Shown: piece after piece, positions 26,293-35,664 of the stretch
Layout: each line of letters starts with the position of its first letter
Position numbering within the stretch: the stretch's first letter is position 1
Assembly (NCBI RefSeq): GCF_037076555.1
Contig: NZ_AP029023.1
Span: forward strand, 1,550,001 to 1,614,000
DNA length: 64,000 nt
From: Methylophilus sp. DW102
GTDB taxonomy: Bacteria; Pseudomonadota; Gammaproteobacteria; Burkholderiales; Methylophilaceae
Direction of reading: 5' to 3'
Position numbers and translations under genes: made by a program
Notes under the pieces: generated by a model
Database searches by the model: none
Seen by the model: the letters and a program-made list of their open reading frames with translations, nothing else
Told to the model about the DNA's origin: nothing

Positions 26293-26573
26293 ATCATTTT
26301 ATGGTGCAACCACTGGCGACTTTCACACTGCATATGGCCTGTTTTAGGGCTAGCAAGATGTCAGGTCTGCTATCTTATAAAACAGTATAAAGTTGGCTAA
26401 AAAGCTTGCTTTTGTTATTTTTAAGGTTTAATGTTTAGCACACAAACACACGGCTAAGCCTTATAAAATAAGGTGTTAACGTATGTTTATCGCGATATCT
26501 AGTTGCGATTTGATGTAGGCGGTTTGGAGAGCAGTTCTGCTACGATATTAATAGAAAAAACACAGGAGTTACT
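26293..26573 (+). promoter_or_regulatory. Leader of aldehyde dehydrogenase with short palindrome
   Basis: This non-coding stretch before the aldehyde dehydrogenase gene holds an exact palindrome CCTTAT-AAA-ATAAGG (26459-26473), a plausible operator. The ribosome site CAGGAG lies just before the ATG. I see no gene here. Confidence 0.4.
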
Positions 26574-28094
26574 ATGAGTTTGGATCTTCTCAAGGCGATG
26601 GGCGTTAAAGTGCCCTATAAAGCCAAGTATGATAACTTTATCGGTGGAAAATGGGTTGCACCGGTCAAAGGTGAATATTTTGATGTCATCTCGCCTATTA
26701 CTGGCAAGCCCTACACACAAGCTGCACGCTCTAGCGCCGAGGATGTTGAATTGGCATTGGATGCAGCGCATGCAGCAGCCGATAAATGGGGCAAGACTTC
26801 TGTCGTTGATCGCTCCAACTTGTTGCTGAAAATTGCTGATCGCATCGAGCAAAACCTTGAGTTGATCGCGACTGCGGAAACCGTCGATAACGGTAAGCCT
26901 ATCCGCGAAACCATGAATGCCGATATTCCATTGGCAGCAGACCATTTCCGCTATTTTGCCGGGGCGTTGCGTGCGCAAGAAGGCAGCATTAGTGAACTGG
27001 ACGAACATACCGTTGCCTACCACTTTCACGAGCCACTAGGGGTGGTCGGCCAGATTATTCCGTGGAACTTCCCTATTCTGATGGCCGCCTGGAAACTGGC
27101 GCCAGCTGTGGCCGCGGGTAACGTGGTGGTGATGAAGCCTGCAGAGTTCACGCCGATTAGCCTGCTGATCCTGATGGAAGTGATTGCTGATTTGATTCCA
27201 CCTGGCGTCATCAACATCGTGAACGGCTTTGGCCGTGAGGTAGGAGCCCCACTCTCTACCAGCAAGCGTATTGCGAAAATCGCCTTTACTGGTTCGACAG
27301 CCACCGGCCGTTATATTGCCCAGGCTGCAGCCAGCAACCTGATTCCAGCAACCCTCGAACTGGGTGGCAAATCGCCTAACATCTTCTTTGAAGATATCAT
27401 GTCTGCCGATGATGATTTCCTGGATAAAGCCGTAGAAGGCTTGGTGCTGTTTGCATTTAACCAGGGTGAAGTCTGTACCTGCCCTTCCCGTGCGTTAATC
27501 CAGGAATCCATTTACGACAAGTTTATGGAGCGCGTATTGCCACGTGTTGCCGCCATCAAGCAAGGTAACCCACTTGACCCCAACACCATGATTGGTGCGC
27601 AGGCATCCCAAGACCAAGTGAACAAGATCCTCTCCTACATGGATATTGGTCGTCAGGAAGGTGCGCAGTTATTGTGCGGAGGTGAGCGTAATGTACTGAG
27701 CGGTGATCTGGCTGAAGGCTATTACATCAAGCCGACCTTGTTCAAAGGTCATAATAAAATGCGCATCTTCCAGGAAGAAATTTTTGGACCTGTACTGGCA
27801 GTGACCACTTTTAAAGATGAAGCTGAAGCACTGAGCATTGCCAACGACACCATTTTCGGCCTGGGTTCAGGCGTCTGGTCGCGTGACGGCAGCCGCGCTT
27901 ACCGTATGGGCCGTGGCATCAAGGCTGGCCGCGTTTGGACTAACTGCTACCACGCTTATCCTGCGCATGCCGCATTCGGTGGCTACAAAGAGTCCGGCAT
28001 TGGCCGTGAAACGCATAAAATGATGCTGGACCACTACCAGCAAACCAAAAACCTGCTGGTCAGCTACAGCCCGAAAAAACTGGGATTCTTCTAA
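26574..28094 (+). CDS. NAD-dependent aldehyde dehydrogenase (AldB/ExaC/AcoD type)
   Basis: A 506-residue class I aldehyde dehydrogenase. Catalytic residues are visible: Asn165 (PWNFP), Glu262 (LELGGKSP), Cys301 in [13 protein letters not shown], the CTCPSR form typical of acetaldehyde dehydrogenases such as AldB and ExaC. FTGSTATG is the NAD+ loop. It oxidises aliphatic aldehydes to acids; in a methylotroph it may detoxify acetaldehyde or other short aldehydes. The DUF779 gene follows, a common partner of this subgroup. It has its own terminator. Confidence 0.93.
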   Translation: MSLDLLKAMGVKVPYKAKYDNFIGGKWVAPVKGEYFDVISPITGKPYTQAARSSAEDVELALDAAHAAADKWGKTSVVDRSNLLLKIADRIEQNLELIATAETVDNGKPIRETMNADIPLAADHFRYFAGALRAQEGSISELDEHTVAYHFHEPLGVVGQIIPWNFPILMAAWKLAPAVAAGNVVVMKPAEFTPISLLILMEVIADLIPPGVINIVNGFGREVGAPLSTSKRIAKIAFTGSTATGRYIAQAAASNLIPATLELGGKSPNIFFEDIMSADDDFLDKAVEGLVLFAFNQGEVCTCPSRALIQESIYDKFMERVLPRVAAIKQGNPLDPNTMIGAQASQDQVNKILSYMDIGRQEGAQLLCGGERNVLSGDLAEGYYIKPTLFKGHNKMRIFQEEIFGPVLAVTTFKDEAEALSIANDTIFGLGSGVWSRDGSRAYRMGRGIKAGRVWTNCYHAYPAHAAFGGYKESGIGRETHKMMLDHYQQTKNLLVSYSPKKLGFF

Positions 28095-28133
28095 ATCTTG
28101 GCGGGAATGCTAAAATAGACATTTGTTTGATCT

Positions 28134-28162
28134 AAAGGAGCGAATTTTTCGCTCCTTTTTTT
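28134..28162 (+). terminator. Intrinsic terminator after aldehyde dehydrogenase
   Basis: The stem AAAGGAGCGAA / TTCGCTCCTTT has loop TTT and a seven-T tail. It lies between the dehydrogenase and DUF779, so the latter depends on readthrough or its own promoter. Confidence 0.9.
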
Positions 28163-28195
28163 ATCTATCTATCAAAATATAAACAGGGGAAGAGC

Positions 28196-28573
28196 ATGAC
28201 TGAACGTGTTTCTGCAACGCCAGCGGCCATCGCGCTCATTGAGCAATTAACCGCCCAGCATGGCCCGATTGTATTTTTTCAATCAGGCGGATGTTGTGAA
28301 GGCAGTGGCCCGATGTGCCTACCAGCCGCCGAATACATCGCCAGTCCGATGGATGTCAAACTGGGAACCTTGCCCGGTGGTGCTATTTTCTACATGAGTG
28401 ACAGTCATTTCAGTTTTATGCACAGTACGCACACCATCCTCGATGCGATGCCGGGCTCGAGTGGCTCATTTTCACTCGATTGTGGCAGTGGCATGGCCTT
28501 TATCACGCGAGGCCGCTTATATTCGGATGAGGAACTCGCTGCGCTAAAACCCGAAGAGCGCGTCGGGCTTTAA
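28196..28573 (+). CDS. DUF779 family protein
   Basis: A 125-residue protein of the DUF779 family. Its conserved core is FFQSGGCCEGSGPMCLP, with a vicinal Cys pair and a third Cys that may bind a metal, followed by a SFSLDCGSGMAFI block containing another Cys. The activity is unknown. It is nearly always encoded next to AldB-type aldehyde dehydrogenases, as here, and may assist or protect that enzyme. The ribosome site is AGGGGAAGAGC before the ATG. The length is typical. Confidence 0.88.
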   Translation: MTERVSATPAAIALIEQLTAQHGPIVFFQSGGCCEGSGPMCLPAAEYIASPMDVKLGTLPGGAIFYMSDSHFSFMHSTHTILDAMPGSSGSFSLDCGSGMAFITRGRLYSDEELAALKPEERVGL

Positions 28574-28599
28574 TAAATAGAAGTCTGCCTGATCAATAA

Positions 28600-28621
28600 A
28601 AAGGCATCCTAAGATGCCTTT
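28600..28621 (-). terminator. Terminator downstream of cheZ (convergent with DUF779)
   Basis: The stem AAAGGCATC / GATGCCTTT has a 4-nt loop. The minus strand continues TTATTG after the T run, so it best serves the cheZ transcript; on the plus strand the T run is short. Confidence 0.75.
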
Positions 28622-28651
28622 GCTATGATGACACTGGATAAATGCTGAGAA

Positions 28652-29332
28652 CTAAAAGCCCAGGCTTTCCAGCAGATCATCCACCTGTTCCTGATTGGCG
28701 ACCACATCCACGGTGTTATGTGGATCAATTTGTGGACCGTTCATCAAGGAGTCCTCGTCTTTTTTGGCCGCAGGAGAAAAATCCACCAACACTTGCACCA
28801 ATTGTCTCTCCAGGTCTTGTGCCAGTGAGGTCACTTTTTTGATCACCTGGCCGGTTAGATCCTGAAAGTCCTGCGCCATCATGATATCCATCAGTAACGA
28901 TTTGGTCGTCGATGTGTGTTGACTGACCAGTGACATATATTCCAGTGTTTCATGGACAACAGCATCGTATTCCGATTTGAGCGAAGCACGCTGCATGACC
29001 TCTTCCCAGCGTTGCTTCAACACTGCAGCCCGATCAGATAACTCTGACTGTAAAGGCGTGGCCAGATCAGTGGCGTTCAGCACACGCTCAGCCGCCTGTT
29101 CAGTCATTTTTGCCACATAACTTAACCGGTCTCTGGCATCAGGAATTTCCTGCGCGACTTGTTCCAGCACCTTGTCATAGCCCAGTGCACTCAGATTATC
29201 GTGCAAGGAGCGGGTCATGTGTCCAATCCGGCTGATCATTTCCTCTTGCTGATTGGGACTCATCGTGGAAATCAGGTTAGAGGCAAGATCCATCGCCGCA
29301 TGATCCTGATTCGGATTGATCGCTTCGGTCAT
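28652..29332 (-). CDS. cheZ: CheZ, CheY-P phosphatase
   Basis: A 226-residue helical protein with the CheZ catalytic helix MMAQDFQDLTGQVIKK; Asp158 and Gln162 correspond to Asp143/Gln147 of E. coli. The C-terminal peptide QVDDLLESLGF is the CheY-binding tail. It switches off the flagellar signal by removing phosphate from CheY-P. It starts 2 bp after cheY and ends the minus-strand che operon before a terminator. Confidence 0.96.
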   Translation of the reverse strand: MTEAINPNQDHAAMDLASNLISTMSPNQQEEMISRIGHMTRSLHDNLSALGYDKVLEQVAQEIPDARDRLSYVAKMTEQAAERVLNATDLATPLQSELSDRAAVLKQRWEEVMQRASLKSEYDAVVHETLEYMSLVSQHTSTTKSLLMDIMMAQDFQDLTGQVIKKVTSLAQDLERQLVQVLVDFSPAAKKDEDSLMNGPQIDPHNTVDVVANQEQVDDLLESLGF

Positions 29333-29334
29333 GG

Positions 29335-29733
29335 TTACACCTCGCCTTTTTCCAATTTTTCAAAGATTTTGGATAACTTCTCTTCAAGTGTGGCAGCAGT
29401 GAAAGGCTTCACCACATAACCACTCGCTTTGGCCTGGGCCGCAGCAATAATGTTTTCTTTTTTTGCCTCGGCAGTGACCATCAATACAGGCAATTTGGAT
29501 AATTTGCTGTCTGCACGGATATTCTGCAACATGGTCAAACCGTCCATGTTGGGCATATTCCAGTCGGAAACCACGAATTCAAAGTCACCATTGCGCAACT
29601 TGTTGAGGGCATCTGCACCATCTTCTGCTTCTTCAACATTGTTATAACCAAGTTCTTTGAGCAGGTTGCGCACAATTCTACGCATCGTAGAAAAATCATC
29701 CACTACCAGAAATTTAGTATTTGGGTTGCCCAT
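29335..29733 (-). CDS. cheY: CheY, chemotaxis response regulator
   Basis: A 132-residue single receiver domain. Visible are [12 protein letters not shown] (acidic pocket and N59-like Asn absent), phospho-acceptor Asp in [26 protein letters not shown] and [14 protein letters not shown]. The sequence is very close to enteric CheY and should be the form that binds FliM. It is paired directly with cheZ. A ribosome site GGAG lies 5-6 nt before the ATG. A second CheY is encoded at 56640-57008. Confidence 0.96.
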   Translation of the reverse strand: MGNPNTKFLVVDDFSTMRRIVRNLLKELGYNNVEEAEDGADALNKLRNGDFEFVVSDWNMPNMDGLTMLQNIRADSKLSKLPVLMVTAEAKKENIIAAAQAKASGYVVKPFTAATLEEKLSKIFEKLEKGEV

Positions 29734-29845
29734 TTGTTACTCCGCTATCATTTAATTACTAATCCCGTAGCCTGTATTATGGAACGAACCATGGTCAATG
29801 CTAATCAGGATAAAGCTGGGATTTACCGGTTTATTCCTCACAGTA

Positions 29846-30916
29846 CTATACGCGAATGGCGCGTTCACTGTTAGTTGCAAGATGTTGTAGCACCAGACGA
29901 GGCAAGTCTTTTAAATGCCCGACTTCGTGAACACCACCATGCGCAACCGCTTCGCGTGGCATACCATACACCACACAGCTTTCTTCGTTTTGGGCAAAAT
30001 TGAAAGAGCCGGCATTCTTCATGCGCAACATACCCGCGGCGCCATCTTTGCCCATGCCCGTTAAAATGATCCCGACGGCGTTTTTACCGGCGTTTGTAGC
30101 CGCTGAATCAAACAATACATCGACTGATGGCTTATGTCTATTCACCGGCTCGGCATCAGATAAACGGGTGACATAGTTGGCGCCACTTCTGGCGAGCAGT
30201 AAATGCTGATCCCCTGGCGCGATATAGGCATGGCCAGGCAATACACGCTCACCATCTTCGGCTTCCTTGACGGCAATTTTGCACAGACTGTCCAGGCGAC
30301 TAGCAAAGGACTTGGTGAAGCCTGCAGGCATGTGTTGGGTAATTAAAATGCCGGGGCAATCAGACGGCATCTGCATTAAAAAGGACTTGATCGCTTCGGT
30401 GCCGCCAGTAGAGGCGCCAATAATCAGCAGTTTTTCACTACTGATGAGCGGATTGCGGATGGGACTTTGTTGCATCTGCGTATTAGACGCTTTGGCAATA
30501 CTTTGCAAGGTGCTGATTTTTGCCCTGGCAGCAACACGGATCTTGTCAGTAATCTCGGCGGCATACTGCTGCATGCCCTGGGTAATGCCCATTTTGGGTT
30601 TGGTAACAAAGTCGGTGGCACCCAGTTCCAGTGCACGCAAAGTGATTTCAGAGCCTTTTTCTGTCAGCGTAGATACCATAAGCACGGGCATCGGACGCAA
30701 ACGCATCAGTTTTTCTAAAAAATCCAGACCGTCCATGCGTGGCATCTCTACATCCAGCGTGAGTACATCCGGATTCAACTGCTTGATCATCTCGCGCGCG
30801 ACCAGCGGATCCGGTGCGGTTCCAACCACTTCCAGATCCTTGGTGTCGTTAATGATTTCGCTCAACAAACTGCGTATCAATGCCGAGTCGTCAATCACCA
30901 GCACTTTTGTTTTCAT
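29846..30916 (-). CDS. cheB: CheB, receptor methylesterase/deamidase
   Basis: A 356-residue protein with an N-terminal receiver ([12 protein letters not shown], phospho-Asp in [11 protein letters not shown], Lys in VTKPK) and a C-terminal methylesterase. Its catalytic triad is visible as Ser in [10 protein letters not shown], His in ITQHMPAGF and Asp in [11 protein letters not shown]. It removes methyl groups from receptor glutamates when phosphorylated by CheA. A gap of 112 bp separates it from cheY. Confidence 0.97.
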   Translation of the reverse strand: MKTKVLVIDDSALIRSLLSEIINDTKDLEVVGTAPDPLVAREMIKQLNPDVLTLDVEMPRMDGLDFLEKLMRLRPMPVLMVSTLTEKGSEITLRALELGATDFVTKPKMGITQGMQQYAAEITDKIRVAARAKISTLQSIAKASNTQMQQSPIRNPLISSEKLLIIGASTGGTEAIKSFLMQMPSDCPGILITQHMPAGFTKSFASRLDSLCKIAVKEAEDGERVLPGHAYIAPGDQHLLLARSGANYVTRLSDAEPVNRHKPSVDVLFDSAATNAGKNAVGIILTGMGKDGAAGMLRMKNAGSFNFAQNEESCVVYGMPREAVAHGGVHEVGHLKDLPRLVLQHLATNSERAIRV

Positions 30917-30942
30917 GGCATAACCCCTTGTTTTAATTATTA

Positions 30943-31551
30943 TTAGAACAAATCGATATCTCCACCCACATCGTTGGTTTGCAGCTTGCTGGAGTAAGCT
31001 TGCTCGCGCTTGACCAAGGTGTAGTTGTTCAATTGTTTCAGCTTTTTAACCAGTACTTTACCGGTTTTGGGAAAGAAATAAACCTTGCGGGGATAAATAT
31101 CCAGCAAATCTTCGCCGGTGACTTTAATCCCTTCTTCTTTCAGATACTTTTTGACAAACGCAGCATTGCGATCACCCACGTTATTGGTGGTAAAGCTGCG
31201 CAAGACGTTGCCGCCCCCAAAAATTTTAGCTTCGAGGTTTTCGCGCTTGGCGCCGTTACGCAACAGCTGGTTGATCAAGACTTCCATGGCATAAGTGCCA
31301 TAGCGCATCGACTCAGAAATCGGGCTGTCCTTGTCTGCACTGCCCCCCTCGGGCAACATGAAATGGTTCATGCCACCAATGCCGGTACGGCTGTCACGGA
31401 TACAGGCAGAAACACAGGACCCAAGCACGGTGACAATCAACATGTCCTTGTCTGTGTAGTAATACTCCCCTGGTGAAATTTTGGCAGCATTGCAATTAAA
31501 TGTTCTGTCAAAATACAGGGTGTTAGAAATTTCTTCTTGCATGACACTCAT
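30943..31551 (-). CDS. cheD: CheD, receptor glutamine deamidase
   Basis: A 202-residue protein with the CheD core: [21 protein letters not shown], carrying the catalytic Cys, and [12 protein letters not shown], carrying the catalytic His. It converts receptor glutamines to glutamates before methylation, and in some species binds CheC. The C-terminal tail ends GDIDLF, the same six residues as the CheZ-like protein at 57053-57595. Its start overlaps the cheR stop (ATGA). Confidence 0.95.
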   Translation of the reverse strand: MSVMQEEISNTLYFDRTFNCNAAKISPGEYYYTDKDMLIVTVLGSCVSACIRDSRTGIGGMNHFMLPEGGSADKDSPISESMRYGTYAMEVLINQLLRNGAKRENLEAKIFGGGNVLRSFTTNNVGDRNAAFVKKYLKEEGIKVTGEDLLDIYPRKVYFFPKTGKVLVKKLKQLNNYTLVKREQAYSSKLQTNDVGGDIDLF

Positions 31552-32447
31552 AGCGATTTCCGATGCGTAAAGAGGCTGGAACGTGCCGCGCCACTGGTTT
31601 TTAATTTATAGACGGTTTTTCCCAACAGTTGCAGGTGGTCGGACACATACAAAAAGTTTTCTGAATGGCCTGCCAATAACAAACTGTCTTCATGCATGAG
31701 GTTGACAAATTTTTCAATGATTTTGCCTTGTGTCGGCTTGTCAAAATAGATCATGACATTGCGGCAAAAAATCACATCAAAGCCATCATGAAATGGCCAT
31801 TGTGCATCCAGTAAATTCAATTGGTGAAAATGAATCAGGTCACGGGCGGCTTTTTTGACACGGACCAGGCCGTCATGCTTGCCTGTGCCACGTTCAAAAA
31901 ATTTGCGTACACGACCGTCATCCATTTTCTTGACCCGGTCTAGCGGGTACACGCCTGCACTCGCCGTCGCCAGCACATTTGTATCAATGTCTGTGGCAAC
32001 AATTTCTACAGGCGGTTTCAAGCTATTAAACGCTTCGCAAGCGGTGATCGCAATCGAATAAGGCTCTTCGCCTGTCGATGCCGCAGAACACCAGATACGT
32101 AGCGGTTTTCCTCGCCGGTTGGCTGACAGCTTCACCAGATGTTCGGCCAAAATCGGAAAATGATGTTCTTCCCGAAAAAACGAGGTCAAATTAGTGGTTA
32201 GCGCATTGGTAAATGCCTGCCACTCATCCGCATTGTTCTGCTGCTCGAGCGTGTCCAGATAGTGTTTGAAACTATTCATGTCCAGCGCGCGCAAACGCCT
32301 ACCGATTCGGCTGTAGACCATATCGGTCTTTGCATCGGATAATGAAATGCCTGCATGGCGATAAATCAGACTTTTAATTCTGACGAAATCATCGCGCGTA
32401 AACAAAAACTCGCGATCTTCTTGCTCTTGTTTTTTTAATGCACTCAC
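31548..32447 (-). CDS. cheR: CheR, receptor methyltransferase
   Basis: A 299-residue SAM-dependent methyltransferase that methylates receptor glutamates. It has the N-terminal helical domain and then RIWCSAASTGEEPYSIAI (SAM site), VEIVATDIDTNVL and DVIFCRNVMIYFDKPTQGK. It lies between the Fae homologue and cheD. Its beta-subdomain would bind xWxxF tails, which four of the receptors in this window carry. Confidence 0.97.
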   Translation of the reverse strand: MSALKKQEQEDREFLFTRDDFVRIKSLIYRHAGISLSDAKTDMVYSRIGRRLRALDMNSFKHYLDTLEQQNNADEWQAFTNALTTNLTSFFREEHHFPILAEHLVKLSANRRGKPLRIWCSAASTGEEPYSIAITACEAFNSLKPPVEIVATDIDTNVLATASAGVYPLDRVKKMDDGRVRKFFERGTGKHDGLVRVKKAARDLIHFHQLNLLDAQWPFHDGFDVIFCRNVMIYFDKPTQGKIIEKFVNLMHEDSLLLAGHSENFLYVSDHLQLLGKTVYKLKTSGAARSSLFTHRKSL

Positions 32448-32488
32448 TTCGTTATCCTATGCAAATCCGCGGGCATACACTGCCAGAA

Positions 32489-33196
32489 TTAAGCGCGTGT
32501 CGTGTTGATACGCTCTCTCATTTGTGAAATGGCCAAATCAACTTGCTGATTATCTTTAACTTGGGTTTCATAGCTGCTTTTTGCGTGCTTGCTGCGCTCT
32601 TGCATTTGAGAAATTGCTAAGGCAGCAGCTTTGTCTTCAGCACGACGGTTTTGTGCTTCCGGGGTTTGTGCAGCAAATGGATGCAACGCTTCCTTGTACT
32701 GCTTCACAACGTCAGCAGCTTTAGGCTCACGCGCAACGGCGGCTTTAATCGCCATTTTTGTTGCACGGTAGTTCCAGTCCTGGATACGGTCATCCATGTC
32801 AGCTTTGCTGTCGATGAATACACCAACACAGATAAATACATCATCTGCCTCTTCCAGCGGGATCGTGCCGTCAGCGACGCAATCCATTACAGCCATCGCT
32901 ACACCACGTTGTGCCGGGCCAAACATTTGTGTTGCCTGACGTCCATCTTTAATGGTCACCTTGTTAAACATTACGGTGTTTGGTTTTACCATCATGTTTG
33001 GCGCTGCAATCGCCAACAAACCGTTTACGCCTTGTTTTTGGTCGGTGAGCGTACGACAAAATGCGTCTTCTGCAGCGCTACCGCGTGGACCCATAATCAA
33101 GTCAATGTGGGCCACATTTTTCAAATCCAAACCACCTTCTGGACGCTCTTCGATGACTAAACCTTCGCCAATCAATACTCGATCAATCACTGCCAT
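32489..33196 (-). CDS. Formaldehyde-activating enzyme (Fae) homologue with C-terminal extension
   Basis: A 235-residue protein. Residues ~1-180 align with Fae, which condenses formaldehyde with tetrahydromethanopterin: [19 protein letters not shown] (His30 matches catalytic His17), [49 protein letters not shown] and LHPFA. Two things differ from the typical ~170-residue enzyme: an ~11-residue insert near residues 16-27 and a ~55-residue charged tail with the duplicated motif LAISQM(Q/R)ER at 193-201 and 221-229. It lies between a chemoreceptor and cheR on the same strand, with ribosome site AGGAG. Active-site residues look intact, so it may be catalytic, or a formaldehyde/H4MPT-linked sensor for chemotaxis; the latter is inference. 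Confidence 0.9.
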   Translation of the reverse strand: MAVIDRVLIGEGLVIEERPEGGLDLKNVAHIDLIMGPRGSAAEDAFCRTLTDQKQGVNGLLAIAAPNMMVKPNTVMFNKVTIKDGRQATQMFGPAQRGVAMAVMDCVADGTIPLEEADDVFICVGVFIDSKADMDDRIQDWNYRATKMAIKAAVAREPKAADVVKQYKEALHPFAAQTPEAQNRRAEDKAAALAISQMQERSKHAKSSYETQVKDNQQVDLAISQMRERINTTRA

Positions 33197-33214
33197 TTTT
33201 AACTCCTGATATAA

Positions 33215-33227
33215 AAAGTACTACTTT
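33215..33227. repeat. 13-bp palindrome upstream of the Fae homologue
   Basis: AAAGTA-C-TACTTT is an exact palindrome 18 bp upstream of the Fae ATG, in the 56-bp gap after the receptor stop. It may be an operator or a weak hairpin. Confidence 0.4.
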
Positions 33228-33252
33228 ATTAAAGGGCGTTCGCTACCCTGCC

Positions 33253-35391
33253 CTAACCGTTGCTGACCTGACGATAATCATCGTCCCAGTCTGCATTTCC
33301 TGCGCGATGGCTGGACGCTTTTGCCTGTCCATCCACAATAAATACCCCTACTGCACTAGCCAACTCGTTGGCGTGATCCATCAGGGATTCTGCAGCCGCA
33401 GCAGCCTCTTCAACCAAAGCGGTGTTTTGCTGCGTCACATCATCCATGCGGATCACCGCATCGTTGACCATGGCGATGCCGGCACTTTGTTCATTCGATG
33501 CCGATGCAATTTCACCAATAATCACACTGACCCGTTTCACGGAATCCACGATTTCATGCATCGTGTTTCCAGCTTCCTGCACCTGACGGCTACCTTCTGC
33601 TGTTTTGTTCACGGAGTCAGTAATCAATTCTTTAATTTCACGTGCGGCTACGGATGAGCGTTGCGCCAGGCTACCCACCTCGGCCGCCACCACTGCAAAA
33701 CCACGCCCCTGCTCACCAGCCCGGGCTGCTTCTACCGCTGCATTAAGCGCCAGAATGTTGGTCTGGAAGGCAATGCCGTCGATCACGGAAATAATGTCTT
33801 CAATCTTGCGGGCACTCTCATTGATATCACTCATGGTGGCCACCACCGCACCGACGACCTCGCCACCCTTGACGGCAACTTGTGAGGCCTGTGCAGCTAA
33901 ATTATTCGCCTGCTTGGCGTTTTCGGCATTCTGTTTCACGGTCGATGCGAGCTCGTCCATACTGGAAGCTGTTTTTTCCAGATTGGCCGCTTGGTCCTCA
34001 GTACGGCGACTCAAGTCAGCATTGCCCTGGGCAATTTCCTTGGCAGCAATATTGATAGATTCCGCTGCGGTCTTCACCGTCAACACTGGCTCTACAATCA
34101 TGTCCAGCGTATTGTTCATGCCTTGCACAATCTTGCGATAATCGCCTGGGTGTCTGTCTGCATTGGCGCGGACGGTGACACGGCCCTCTTTGGCGGCTTC
34201 AGCAAGCATTTGGGCGTCTGCATTCAAGGCTTTCAGGTTGCTGCGCACTTGCTCTATGGTTTGATTGATTTTTGCCTTGAGGCCTGGGAACTGCTCCAGC
34301 GGTGCATCAAAATTACCATCACCAAACGCTTGTACGCAGGCCATGGCTTTTTGATTCAACTCGATATGTCCAGCCACGATATTGTTGATACTTTCAGCCA
34401 ATAATGAGAACTGGCCTTTGAACATGTCTGCACGCAGGGTCATATCAATATTGCCTTTTTCGTGCTCGGCATTGACCCAGTTTACAGAGTCTACAATCCC
34501 TTTCAGGTTGCCGCGGATACGATCTACGCTCTTGTTCATGGCGGCTTTCTTGCCTGGCATGGCTTCCAGTTGCGCCGTCAGGTCACCCCGGCCAATACTG
34601 TCCATGACTGCAATAAAGCGCTCGGTTTCGGTCACATAGCCATGAATCATGCGATTCAAAACGTCAGCCACCACTTTAAAATCACCCTGTAATTGACCGC
34701 TATTCAAACGCGCATCCGTTTCACCTTCGGCATGGTTTTTAGCCATTGCTGTCAGATCCTGAATCAATGCCTGTACGTTAGATTTGAGGCCATCGAAGCC
34801 TTGATTGAAGGCATGCAAATGTTCTGGCAAGCGTTCAAGCTGCGTATTCAGCTCACCACGACCCAGCGCCTCAACGGCGCGGCCGGCTTTTTCCATACTG
34901 GCCACATGCATGTTTAACAGATGGTTCACGCTTGCGGCAGACTGGCTCAGCTCCCCTGCAAACGCAGTCACATCCAGTTGCGCGTTAAGGTTGCCTTTGG
35001 CATGCTCGGCTTCTATCAGCGCCAATTGCTGTTTGAAGTTTGCAAAACCGGCTTTTGACTGATTGATTGCATCTGCCACCGAGGCTGTGGCTGCGCTTGT
35101 CTGCACAGCAAAATCACCCTGCGCTAGAGATTGTGCGGCTTGCAGTGTTTGCAAGGGCTCGCCACCTACCACGTGCTTCACTGAAGCGGTCAGACCGCAT
35201 GCCATGAATATGGCCAACAGCGTTAATCCCGCATGAAGCATGAAACCCATACCTGAACCGGTATTTAAAACCAGTGGTGCCAACAGACTGCATACCAGCA
35301 CGCCCAGTATCATCGTCAGTTGTAATGAAAGCTTAGTACGAGAAAGTCTTCCCGCAAGCGCACCCCATTGATCAGCGAACATGCGTTTCAC
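33253..35391 (-). CDS. Methyl-accepting chemotaxis protein without periplasmic sensor domain, multi-HAMP
   Basis: A 712-residue receptor. Two membrane helices (~24-43 and ~48-68) are joined by only a few residues, so there is no periplasmic ligand domain. A series of HAMP-like modules follows ([47 protein letters not shown]) to ~residue 440. The signalling hairpin has tip [20 protein letters not shown] and ends in a short tail [13 protein letters not shown], with no terminal xWxxF. It is directly upstream of the Fae homologue. The ribosome site is AAGGAG. It probably senses membrane or cytoplasmic cues. Confidence 0.92.
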   Translation of the reverse strand: MKRMFADQWGALAGRLSRTKLSLQLTMILGVLVCSLLAPLVLNTGSGMGFMLHAGLTLLAIFMACGLTASVKHVVGGEPLQTLQAAQSLAQGDFAVQTSAATASVADAINQSKAGFANFKQQLALIEAEHAKGNLNAQLDVTAFAGELSQSAASVNHLLNMHVASMEKAGRAVEALGRGELNTQLERLPEHLHAFNQGFDGLKSNVQALIQDLTAMAKNHAEGETDARLNSGQLQGDFKVVADVLNRMIHGYVTETERFIAVMDSIGRGDLTAQLEAMPGKKAAMNKSVDRIRGNLKGIVDSVNWVNAEHEKGNIDMTLRADMFKGQFSLLAESINNIVAGHIELNQKAMACVQAFGDGNFDAPLEQFPGLKAKINQTIEQVRSNLKALNADAQMLAEAAKEGRVTVRANADRHPGDYRKIVQGMNNTLDMIVEPVLTVKTAAESINIAAKEIAQGNADLSRRTEDQAANLEKTASSMDELASTVKQNAENAKQANNLAAQASQVAVKGGEVVGAVVATMSDINESARKIEDIISVIDGIAFQTNILALNAAVEAARAGEQGRGFAVVAAEVGSLAQRSSVAAREIKELITDSVNKTAEGSRQVQEAGNTMHEIVDSVKRVSVIIGEIASASNEQSAGIAMVNDAVIRMDDVTQQNTALVEEAAAAAESLMDHANELASAVGVFIVDGQAKASSHRAGNADWDDDYRQVSNG

Positions 35392-35431
35392 TCCTTTTTT
35401 CCAGATCCAGATAATTTATTATTTGGTCTAT

Positions 35432-35458
35432 TTATCGACCTATGTCAGCGATTATTCA
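35432..35458 (-). promoter_or_regulatory. Candidate sigma-28 (FliA) promoter for receptor at 33253-35391
   Basis: On the minus strand TGAA (35458-35455), 15-nt spacer, GTCGATAA (35439-35432) matches the flagellar consensus TAAA-N15-GCCGATAA at 10 of 12 positions. It lies ~40 bp before the ATG. Confidence 0.45.
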
Positions 35459-35664
35459 GCATGCAAGCCACTTTTGAATTGCATGTAAAAAGGGGAAATT
35501 TGGTTCTTTTGCGGTAATTGCCCCCCTAAAGAAATTCTTATCGTCGTAATTACTTACCTGGCAGGGTGGTTTTGATCATGGGGATTATTCGAGCCATTTA
35601 GCCTTTGCAGCAGCAAACAGGGGGATTTAAGCCCTATGTGCTGCTACAGAAAGCAATTTGGCGC

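Noticed and set aside
26396..26412. Sigma-54-like site TTGGC...TTGCT upstream of the aldehyde dehydrogenase
   Set aside because: The GG to GC distance is 11 rather than the required 10 nt and the CAC block is missing.
35560..35650. c-di-GMP-I (GEMM) riboswitch before the receptor at 33253-35391
   Set aside because: Only short fragments resemble the consensus; the conserved GGCAAACC and ACGCAAAGCC blocks are not intact.
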